Below are positions 1-4,795 of a stretch of DNA of 5,477 nt, in pieces (the first letter of the stretch is position 1; each line of letters opens with the position of its first letter). The notes beneath the pieces were generated by a model. That model worked only from the letters and a program-made list of their open reading frames with translations, made no database searches and was not told where the DNA came from. The position numbers were made by a program, and so were the translations under genes. Source of the DNA: Clostridia bacterium (GTDB lineage: Bacteria > Bacillota_A > Clostridia > Oscillospirales > CAG-272); the NCBI GenBank assembly GCA_017547395.1, contig JAFYPS010000190.1:1-5477 (forward strand), written 5' to 3'.

Positions 1-886
1 ATGGTTCTTTGTAGCACCGTTCCTTATCGGATTTGTACTGATTTATCTTCCGATAATCTTCGACTCTATCAAGTTCAGTTTCCACGAAATCAATCCTGTT
101 CGTACAGGTGGATTTACACTTGATTTTGTCGGCTTGAATAACTACCAAAAGGCACTTTTCGAGGATGCAAACTACGTAAAGACTCTTGTTGCGGGCATCA
201 GACAGCTCGTGCTTGAGGTTCCTTCGATAGTAATCTTCTCTCTGTTTATCGCGGTTTTGCTTAACGACAAGATCGCGGGCAGAGCGGCATTCCGTGCAAT
301 CCTCTTCGTTCCCGTTATTCTTTCTACCGGTCTTATCGAGTCTATCAGCTCAAGCTACAACCTTATGGGCTTTATGGACTCTGCTTCCGGCGGTATTGAT
401 GACGGTACCGGTCAGAGTGCAGCGGCTCAGCTTTCCGCAGCTATCGACCTTGAGGCACTGTTCTCTAATATGAAGGTTGGTACAGGACTTGTTGAATACG
501 TTGCAAACGCGGTTGACAGTATTTCTTCTATCGTAAACCGTTCGGGTGTACAGATTCTTATCTTCCTTGCAGGTCTTCAGTCTATTTCCCCTGCTATTTA
601 CGAGTCCTGCCGTATGGACGGTGCGACCGCATGGGAAACTTTCTGGAAGATAACCTTCCCGATGATAAGCCCGATGATTCTTGTAAACGCAGTTTATACC
701 ATCATCGACGCATTCACTTCCGAATCGAACTCGGTAATGAGACTTATCGACAGCGTTTACTCACAGCCTGACGGTAACGTACTCAGCTCCGCGATGGCAT
801 GGATGTACTTCCTTGTAGTTATCCTTATCCTTGCGGCAGTTTCGGGTATTATGTCTGCGTTCGTATTCTATCAGAGAAGAGATTAA
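1..886 (+). CDS. Sugar ABC transporter permease, MalF/UgpA type (5' end missing)
   Basis: Membrane subunit of a carbohydrate importer, expected to pair with the next permease and to work with an extracellular solute-binding lipoprotein and a cytoplasmic ATPase. The frame is open through the left edge: the first full codon is at 2 and 294 residues are visible. A TTG at 134 gives an apparent start, but in-frame permease sequence continues upstream of it (WFFVAPFLIGFVLIYLP, a first membrane segment), so only a few N-terminal residues are probably lost. Membrane segments are seen at about visible residues 3-20, 67-88, 97-115, 182-198, 220-238 and 266-290. The ATPase-contacting EAA loop lies at about 200-224, with E201, D206, G207 and a closing proline, as expected for binding-protein-dependent permeases. 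The stretch 119-180 is longer and more Ser/Ala/Gly-rich than is usual between these helices. The substrate cannot be told from sequence. Family call is confident. Confidence 0.93.
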   Translation, partial: WFFVAPFLIGFVLIYLPIIFDSIKFSFHEINPVRTGGFTLDFVGLNNYQKALFEDANYVKTLVAGIRQLVLEVPSIVIFSLFIAVLLNDKIAGRAAFRAILFVPVILSTGLIESISSSYNLMGFMDSASGGIDDGTGQSAAAQLSAAIDLEALFSNMKVGTGLVEYVANAVDSISSIVNRSGVQILIFLAGLQSISPAIYESCRMDGATAWETFWKITFPMISPMILVNAVYTIIDAFTSESNSVMRLIDSVYSQPDGNVLSSAMAWMYFLVVILILAAVSGIMSAFVFYQRRD

Positions 887-887
887 G

Positions 888-895
888 AAAGGAGG
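888..895 (+). promoter_or_regulatory. Ribosome binding site of the second permease gene
   Basis: AAAGGAGG begins one base after the stop codon of the first permease and ends eight bases before the ATG at 904. It is a near-perfect Shine-Dalgarno match. With the 17-base gap it indicates that both permeases are translated from one mRNA. Confidence 0.9.
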
Positions 896-903
896 AGTAA
901 AAT

Positions 904-1950
904 ATGAATTCACAACCTGCAGTTAAAAGAGAAACAAAAAATAAAATTCGCGTTGAATTTGACCGTACTCCTCTCAAGGAAAGACTTAAGGCAAAGTTCC
1001 TTAATGCTTCTTTCTATACCAATATCGTATGGTATTTGTTCCGCTTTATCATTCTTCTCGGTGTTTCTTACATCGTTCTTTACCCTTTCTTTGCAAAGAT
1101 TGCCGCATCGTTTATGAGTCCTGAGGACTTCATCGACGTAACCGTAATGCTTATTCCTAAGTATCCTACTTTCGATCAGTATTCGGCAGTATTCCTTGAG
1201 AATGACTATATTGCAGCATTCTTCAATACACTTTCACTTTCGCTTATTTCTGCTGTACTGCAGACGTTCGTATCCTGCCTTGTAGGTTACGGTCTTGCGA
1301 AGTTTAAGTTCAAGGGTAACTCTCTTATCATGGGTGCGGTTATTCTCACCATGGTAATTCCTCACGGTACAGTTTACCTTTCGATGTTTATGGAGTTCCG
1401 TTATTTTGATATTGTCAAACTCTTCGGACTTCTTGATCCTATCGGATACGGCGGACTTTTCGAGCTTGTTTTGGGCAAACCCATTCAGCTTACCGGTACA
1501 TATTGGCCTCTGGTAATCCTTTCGGCTACCGGCCTTGCTTTTAAGAACGGTCTTTACATCTTTATGATGCGCCAGTTCTTCCGCGGCGTACCGGACGAAC
1601 TTGAAGAAAGTGCTTATATCGACGGTTCGGGCACACTCCGTACCTTCCTTCAGATCATCATTCCTCTCTCCGTGCCTATGATGATTACAATCTTCCTGTT
1701 CTCATTTGCTTGGCAGTGGACCGATGACTTCTACACCAATATGTTCATCGCTACTAACAAGATTACTCTTATGCCTGACATTGTTGATATTCCTAAGTCA
1801 CTTGAAACTACATATGCAGGTCAGAGCCTCTACTATGCAGCAATCAATAATACCTGCGGTATTATGATAATTCTGCCTCTGGTTATACTTTACCTCTTCT
1901 GCCAGAAGTACCGTGTACAGGGGATTGAGCGTAGCGGTATCGTAGGTTAA
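904..1950 (+). CDS. Sugar ABC transporter permease, MalG/UgpE type
   Basis: Second membrane subunit of the importer, 348 residues. The start at 904 is fixed by the strong AAAGGAGG upstream. The protein begins with a basic, cytoplasmic-looking stretch of about 40 residues. Membrane segments follow at about 43-66, 105-128 (continuing into the GYGLAKFKFKG motif typical of MalG-type subunits), 140-160, 200-222, 250-270 and 315-333. The ATPase-contacting EAA loop is at about 232-256 (ELEESAYIDGSG, then IIIPLS). The C-terminus, QGIERSGIVG, closely resembles the usual ending of this family. At 348 residues it is somewhat longer than the common 270-300, the extra length lying in the N-terminal tail and in a loop at about 165-200. 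It is the last gene of its operon: inverted repeats and a terminator follow. Function is confident, substrate unknown. Confidence 0.95.
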   Translation: MNSQPAVKRETKNKIRVEFDRTPLKERLKAKFLNASFYTNIVWYLFRFIILLGVSYIVLYPFFAKIAASFMSPEDFIDVTVMLIPKYPTFDQYSAVFLENDYIAAFFNTLSLSLISAVLQTFVSCLVGYGLAKFKFKGNSLIMGAVILTMVIPHGTVYLSMFMEFRYFDIVKLFGLLDPIGYGGLFELVLGKPIQLTGTYWPLVILSATGLAFKNGLYIFMMRQFFRGVPDELEESAYIDGSGTLRTFLQIIIPLSVPMMITIFLFSFAWQWTDDFYTNMFIATNKITLMPDIVDIPKSLETTYAGQSLYYAAINNTCGIMIILPLVILYLFCQKYRVQGIERSGIVG

Positions 1951-1954
1951 GCAT

Positions 1955-1982
1955 CACTTCAAAATGCAAGCATTTTGAAGTG
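1955..1982. repeat. Perfect 13-bp inverted repeat (hairpin 1), no T-run
   Basis: CACTTCAAAATGC (1955-1967) is repeated exactly in inverted form at 1970-1982, with AA between the arms. As RNA it would form a stem of about 12 bp with a four-base loop, starting five bases after the permease stop. Neither strand has a T-run directly after the stem, since G-rich sequence follows on the plus strand. It is therefore not a standard terminator. It may protect the mRNA 3' end or belong to a repeated intergenic element. Confidence 0.85.
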
Positions 1983-1985
1983 GGG

Positions 1986-2025
1986 AGGGGTGTTCGCTCG
2001 CGCGGCACTCACCGTGCCCACCCCT
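1986..2025. repeat. Two-part stem-loop (hairpin 2), no T-run
   Basis: AGGGGTG (1986-1992) pairs with CACCCCT (2019-2025). Inside it GGCAC (2004-2008) pairs with GTGCC (2014-2018). The two helices abut on the 3' side (2018/2019) and are separated on the 5' side by an 11-base bulge (1993-2003) rich in CG and GC steps. This gives a G+C-rich bulged hairpin with a five-base loop. No T-run follows. Confidence 0.7.
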
Positions 2026-2032
2026 TTAAGGA

Positions 2033-2065
2033 GTTTCAAAGTCGGCGCATGTCCGTCTTTGAAAC
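2033..2065. repeat. 9-bp inverted repeat with inner pairs (hairpin 3)
   Basis: GTTTCAAAG (2033-2041) pairs with CTTTGAAAC (2057-2065). After a T-T mismatch, CGG (2043-2045) pairs with CCG (2053-2055), leaving a seven-base loop. Only seven bases separate it from hairpin 2. An AAGGAG lies just before the stem (2028-2033), but no suitably spaced start codon follows it. No T-run follows the stem. Confidence 0.75.
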
Positions 2066-2078
2066 GTGATTATGATAC

Positions 2079-2112
2079 AAAAAGACCACAGACGTTTGTC
2101 TGTGGTCTTTTT
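2079..2112 (+). terminator. Rho-independent terminator of the transporter operon
   Basis: A perfect 15-bp inverted repeat (2079-2093 with 2098-2112) has a GTTT loop. The core AGACCACAGAC/GTCTGTGGTCT is G+C-rich and is followed at once by TTTT. It lies about 130 bases beyond the second permease stop, after three other hairpins, and is the first structure there with all the marks of an intrinsic terminator. The A-run before the stem means it could also work weakly on the minus strand. Confidence 0.9.
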
Positions 2113-2229
2113 CATCGTAAAAAACTGCGCGATTCAGCGTTGCTCCTTAAAAGCGGCTCGTCGTAGGCTAACTACGCCTTCGCCTTGCTTTTTTCGGTGC
2201 GCCTTGCCTCGCACAGTTTTTTACAGATG
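2113..2229. repeat. 117-base imperfect palindrome, MITE/REP-like intergenic element
   Basis: The ends 2113-2132 and 2209-2229 are inverted copies with one mismatch and one bulged base; the core GTAAAAAACTG/CAGTTTTTTAC is exact. Inside, AAAAGC (2149-2154) opposes GCTTTT, and CGTAG (2162-2166) pairs with CTACG (2172-2176) around a GCTAA loop, so the whole unit can fold into one long interrupted hairpin on either strand. There is no transposase and no clear target duplication. The architecture resembles small non-autonomous palindromic repeats, but copy number cannot be judged from one window. It could also act as an extended terminator, because T6 follows the outer stem. Confidence 0.6.
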
Positions 2230-2247
2230 CTGTTCTTTTTATAATTA

Positions 2248-2275
2248 AAAACTTCTCGCCTTGGCGAGAAGTTTT
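2248..2275. terminator. Two-way intrinsic terminator, mainly for the CBS gene
   Basis: AAAACTTCTCGCC (2248-2260) and GGCGAGAAGTTTT (2263-2275) form a perfect 13-bp inverted repeat with TT between. Read on the minus strand the stem ends in T5 followed by AATTAT, so it suits the CBS gene, whose stop codon it overlaps by two bases. On the plus strand GTTTTATTTC follows, so it can also catch read-through from the transporter operon. Confidence 0.88.
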
Positions 2276-2669
2276 ATTTCTTTTCAGCAAAGTATTTGAT
2301 TATGTCGCGTCTTGTGACAATCCCTACAAACGTGCCAAAGTCATCGGTAACAGGAACAAAATTCTGGTCTGCCGCTTTTGCAATAAGGTCTTCCATAGTT
2401 GTATTTATCTGCACTGCAGAAATTCTGTCTGAAATGATGGAGTCTATTGGCATATATTCGGTTGCTTGCACGTTTGTAAAATCCTCGTCAAGTATCTTCC
2501 AGAGAAAGTCGCCCTGATTTACAGTTCCGACGTACAGACCTTCCTTGTCAACCACGGGGATTTCGGTGTATCCGCTGCTTTTCATTCTTTCAAGACCTTG
2601 TCTTAGCGAATTGCCTTTAACAAGATATGTAATTCCGCTCTTTGGGCGGAGAAAAAAGAGTATATTCAT
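2274..2669 (-). CDS. Small protein of two CBS domains
   Basis: A 131-residue protein that is nearly all CBS pair, a module that usually binds adenosine nucleotides and acts as an energy or second-messenger sensor. CBS 1 spans about residues 10-60 (SLRQGLERMKSSGYTEIPVVDKEG, then YVGTVNQGD). CBS 2 spans about 73-127 (QINTTMEDLIAKAADQNFVPVTDD, then FVGIVTRRD). TRRD in CBS 2 fits the T/S-x-x-D ribose-binding motif; the equivalent NQGD in CBS 1 keeps only the aspartate. There is no membrane segment, signal peptide or fused effector domain, so it probably acts in the cytoplasm through a partner. Start: a GTG at 2675 is possible, but AAAGGAG (2677-2683) lies only one base from it and seven bases from the ATG at 2669, so the ATG is preferred. 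Size and layout recall stand-alone CBS proteins of Firmicutes such as the c-di-AMP receptor DarB/CbpB; that resemblance is from memory and unproven. Confidence 0.9.
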   Translation of the reverse strand: MNILFFLRPKSGITYLVKGNSLRQGLERMKSSGYTEIPVVDKEGLYVGTVNQGDFLWKILDEDFTNVQATEYMPIDSIISDRISAVQINTTMEDLIAKAADQNFVPVTDDFGTFVGIVTRRDIIKYFAEKK

Positions 2670-2676
2670 TTCCACG

Positions 2677-2683
2677 CTCCTTT
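2677..2683 (-). promoter_or_regulatory. Ribosome binding site that sets the CBS gene start
   Basis: On the minus strand AAAGGAG is followed by seven bases and then ATG (2669-2667). The upstream GTG (2675-2673) would be only one base from the Shine-Dalgarno core, which is too close for normal initiation. This supports the 131-residue form. Confidence 0.8.
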
Positions 2684-2702
2684 AAAGTTTCATTCTGATT
2701 AT

Positions 2703-2738
2703 ATTATACATTATAATGAATGCGAAAAGTGTAAAAAC
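2703..2738 (-). promoter_or_regulatory. Probable promoter of the CBS gene
   Basis: Two perfect TATAAT hexamers lie side by side on the minus strand (2708-2703 and 2715-2710), about 35-45 bases before the ATG. The -35 is poor: TTTTTA (2737-2732) stands 16 bases from the distal TATAAT, while a better TTTACA (2735-2730) is at an unsuitable distance from both. The general location is likely; the exact boxes are uncertain. Confidence 0.45.
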
Positions 2739-2813
2739 ACAAAAATTTAACAAACAATTCAAAGAAATTTTTGAAAAGTGAAAAAGATTAGTATATTGAA
2801 TTCCTAAAGCAAC

Positions 2814-2842
2814 TTGAAAAGCGGATTTGAATAATGTAAAAT
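2814..2842 (+). promoter_or_regulatory. Sigma-A-type promoter of the glycosidase-like gene
   Basis: TTGAAA (2814-2819) and TAAAAT (2837-2842) are separated by 17 bases, the ideal spacing for a housekeeping promoter, and TG directly precedes the -10. Transcription would start near 2849, giving a leader of about 26 bases that carries the ribosome binding site. This makes the gene a separate transcription unit from the transporter. Confidence 0.7.
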
Positions 2843-2864
2843 TGAGTTGTAAATAAATTTTTAT

Positions 2865-2871
2865 GGGGGAG
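2865..2871 (+). promoter_or_regulatory. Ribosome binding site choosing the start at 2875
   Basis: GGGGGAG ends three bases before the ATG at 2875. It overlaps the in-frame ATG at 2863, upstream of which there is only A/T sequence and no Shine-Dalgarno match. The spacing is short, but this site favours 2875 over 2863, giving a protein four residues shorter. Confidence 0.6.
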
Positions 2872-2874
2872 TTT

Positions 2875-4758
2875 ATGAAAAACTTTGCTTTTGTAAGAAA
2901 TGGCAACATTTACGAGCTTACCGACGGCAATACCGTCCTTTTGACAATTGTCGCTTGTGATGATGCCGTTGATACTTTTGAAAAGATTGAGGACGGTGCA
3001 TTCAAGTGGACAAGAAAACTGAATGCTCCCACAGATAATATGCGCCTTGAGTTTGACACTGCAAGTGCGCCAAAGTACACTATGGTTCCTGCGGTAAACT
3101 ATAACGGTAACGGCTGGGGCGACAGTGAGGAGTACGTTGGTGACAGCTTTGAGGGAACTCCTTGGACGTATGAGTGGCACAGAGTAATGATTCCTGCATG
3201 CACGTATACCGAAATGGAGAATTCGTTTGGTGTTGCACTTATGGCAGTTCAGGACGACACCCCCTCATGCTCACTTTACAAGGTAGAGAGCGGTATGGAG
3301 CGTCATGCTCTTGTATGGCCTGAACAGGCAGGCCCCAAGATGCTCGGCAGACACGAGTGGAAGGAAGCGTATATGGGCACAATGGAGCCGCGCGATACCT
3401 TCGAGGGCATTATCGTAGCATTCCCCGTTGAAATAGAGCGTCATCAGGTAAGAACACTGCTTGATTTTGCCTGGAGATATTACGGTCACTCTCTCCCCGC
3501 GCCTATGCAGCCCGAGGATATGTGGCGTTACAGCATCGCGTTTATGAAATCCCTCTGGACTAAGGAAAAGGACGGATTCGTGGCGTTCAACCGCGGACTT
3601 CAGTGGTATAATTCTACGTGTTTCTATGCTAAGCGTGACCAGATCAAGTATGAAATCGGTTGGGTAGGTCAGAGTGCCTCTGCTTCCAACACACTTCTTT
3701 ACGAGTATCTCCGCAGTGGCGATGAGGACGCGTATAACAAGGCGGCAATGTGCCTTGATGCATGGCCCAAGTACACAAAACTTGAGGGCATCGAGGGACT
3801 TGTGCAGATTAAATTTGACGGCGCACCGATTGACCAGACAAGAGAGATCCCGATTGATGCGTGCAATCTCGGTCAGGGAGCGGTTCAGTACTTCCTTGCG
3901 GCAGACCTTATGGAAAAGTGCGGTACACCCCGTCCGGAATATATTGACTATGCTATGGGAATGGTTAACTTCGTTGTTTCCCGTCAGACAGAGAGCGGTG
4001 AGTTTGCAAAGAGCTGGAACAAGGACGGCTCTGTCCGTCAGCAGAACGGTACGATAGGCGCGTTCCTTATTCCCGCAGTTCTTGAAGCATACAAGCGCAC
4101 AAGCGACAGAAAGTATCTCGATAGCGCGATAAAAGCGTTTGATTGCTATTATAAGGAACTTTCTGATAACGGATTTACCACCGCGGGCGCACTTGATACC
4201 TACTGCATTGACAAGGAGTCTTCAAGCCCTCTGCTTGAGGCGGCACTTGCGCTTTACGACGTGACCAAGGATGAAAAGTACGTGACCTGCGCAGAGGACG
4301 TTGCATGGTACATAAGCACCTGGATGATGCACTATACCGCAAAGTATCCTGCAGAAACCACTCTTGCAAAGATCGGATACGACACGCTCGGAATAACTGC
4401 GGTTTCTACCGGACATAATGCAGTTGACCAGTACTGCTTGCGTGACGTGCGCGCATTCCTTAAGCTTTATGAGATTACAGGTAAGAAGCAGTGGCAGGAA
4501 CGCGGCACTGCAATTTGGTGCGCGGCATCACAGCTTATTTCCGACGGTACCCTCTGCATCAGAGGAAAGGTTCGCCCCGCAGGCTCGCAGGACGAGGCGG
4601 TGTTCCAGACCCGTTGGGGACGTCCCACGCTTCCTCCTTTCAACCCGTCCGAGTGGCTTGTTATGTGGCCTTGCGCATTCCGTATGGAAACGCTCCGCTC
4701 TACCGATGACTGGTCGGTATTCAAGCGCGGTGTTGACACGATTGAAGGAAAGATATAA
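2875..4758 (+). CDS. Putative cytoplasmic (alpha/alpha)6-barrel glycosidase-like enzyme, family unresolved
   Basis: A 627-residue protein that begins MKNFAFVRNG and has no signal peptide or membrane segment, so it should be cytoplasmic. Residues 1 to about 205 look beta-rich (PAVNYNGNGWG at 72-82, HRVMIPACTYTE at 102-113), as in an N-terminal beta-sandwich. From about 210 the protein is helical with repeated aromatic-rich hairpins: GWVGQSASASNTLLYEYLRSGDEDAYNKA (262-290, split here by helix breaks), IGAFLIPAVLEAYKRTSDRKYLD (from 394), ALALYDVTKDEKYV (457-470), FLKLYEITGKKQWQ (528-541). The recurring Tyr-x-x-T-x-(D/K)-(E/K)-(K)-Tyr/Trp turn is typical of six-hairpin glycosidase folds. Possible active-site acids lie in TAGALDTYCIDKES (436-449: D441, D446, E448), but I cannot assign catalysis. 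The nearby sugar transporter fits a role in handling an imported glycan. A lyase, epimerase or unsaturated-uronyl hydrolase of the same fold is also possible. The gene is certain; its activity is inferred. Confidence 0.8.
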   Translation: MKNFAFVRNGNIYELTDGNTVLLTIVACDDAVDTFEKIEDGAFKWTRKLNAPTDNMRLEFDTASAPKYTMVPAVNYNGNGWGDSEEYVGDSFEGTPWTYEWHRVMIPACTYTEMENSFGVALMAVQDDTPSCSLYKVESGMERHALVWPEQAGPKMLGRHEWKEAYMGTMEPRDTFEGIIVAFPVEIERHQVRTLLDFAWRYYGHSLPAPMQPEDMWRYSIAFMKSLWTKEKDGFVAFNRGLQWYNSTCFYAKRDQIKYEIGWVGQSASASNTLLYEYLRSGDEDAYNKAAMCLDAWPKYTKLEGIEGLVQIKFDGAPIDQTREIPIDACNLGQGAVQYFLAADLMEKCGTPRPEYIDYAMGMVNFVVSRQTESGEFAKSWNKDGSVRQQNGTIGAFLIPAVLEAYKRTSDRKYLDSAIKAFDCYYKELSDNGFTTAGALDTYCIDKESSSPLLEAALALYDVTKDEKYVTCAEDVAWYISTWMMHYTAKYPAETTLAKIGYDTLGITAVSTGHNAVDQYCLRDVRAFLKLYEITGKKQWQERGTAIWCAASQLISDGTLCIRGKVRPAGSQDEAVFQTRWGRPTLPPFNPSEWLVMWPCAFRMETLRSTDDWSVFKRGVDTIEGKI

Positions 4759-4762
4759 AAAT

Positions 4763-4792
4763 AAAAAATGCTTCCCGAGGGAAGCATTTTTT
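4763..4792. terminator. Two-way intrinsic terminator between the enzyme gene and valS
   Basis: A perfect 14-bp inverted repeat, AAAAAATGCTTCCC (4763-4776) with GGGAAGCATTTTTT (4779-4792), leaves a CGAG tetraloop. A T6 run closes the stem on both strands. It starts four bases after the plus-strand stop and ends three bases before the valS stop, so it serves both converging genes. Confidence 0.93.
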
Positions 4793-4795
4793 GTT

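Larger units (their letters stand above)
1951..2273. other. 323-base gene-free stretch filled with inverted repeats
   Basis: Between the permease stop and the CBS gene I see no convincing gene. Two short plus-strand open frames (1975-2166 and 2066-2248) lie wholly over hairpins, give low-complexity Arg/Ser/Cys-rich peptides and lack a ribosome binding site. The region is almost fully occupied by six successive inverted repeats, annotated separately. The part to 2112 is probably the structured 3' untranslated region of the transporter mRNA. The part from 2113 to 2229 looks like a separate palindromic intergenic element. Confidence 0.75.
2670..2874. other. Divergent AT-rich promoter region
   Basis: About 205 bases separate the divergent CBS and enzyme genes. 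It holds the CBS ribosome binding site and TATAAT boxes on the left, and the TTGAAA/TAAAAT promoter and leader of the enzyme on the right. Dyads near 2691-2722 may be operators. Open frames crossing it on the minus strand (2682-2909, 2788-3180) cover the promoters or lie antisense to the enzyme and are not taken as genes. Confidence 0.7.

Noticed and set aside
134..886. Permease starting at the TTG at 134
   Set aside because: The frame is open to the left edge and encodes a typical first membrane helix before 134, so the TTG is an internal leucine codon.
1955..1982. Hairpin 1 as the operon terminator
   Set aside because: The stem is strong, but G-rich sequence follows instead of a T-run; the structure at 2079-2112 fits far better.
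1951..2112. Riboswitch
   Set aside because: The structure lies downstream of the transporter genes and the next gene is on the opposite strand, so it does not lead any gene; I recognise no known aptamer core.
1975..2248. Two short plus-strand open frames (1975-2166 and 2066-2248)
   Set aside because: They run through successive hairpins and the terminator, lack ribosome binding sites and give low-complexity peptides.
1951..2275. CRISPR array or phage attachment site
   Set aside because: The repeats are inverted, differ from each other and have no regular spacers; there is no cas, integrase or tRNA gene nearby.
2814..2832. Catabolite-repression (cre) site overlapping the enzyme promoter
   Set aside because: TTGAAAAGCGGATTTGAA resembles cre only with an inserted base and lacks the closing CA; only 12 of 18 positions are symmetrical. 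Too weak to annotate.
2682..3180. Minus-strand open frames at 2682-2909 and 2788-3180
   Set aside because: The first covers the divergent promoter region and the second is mostly antisense to the enzyme gene. Neither has a ribosome binding site or recognisable protein features.
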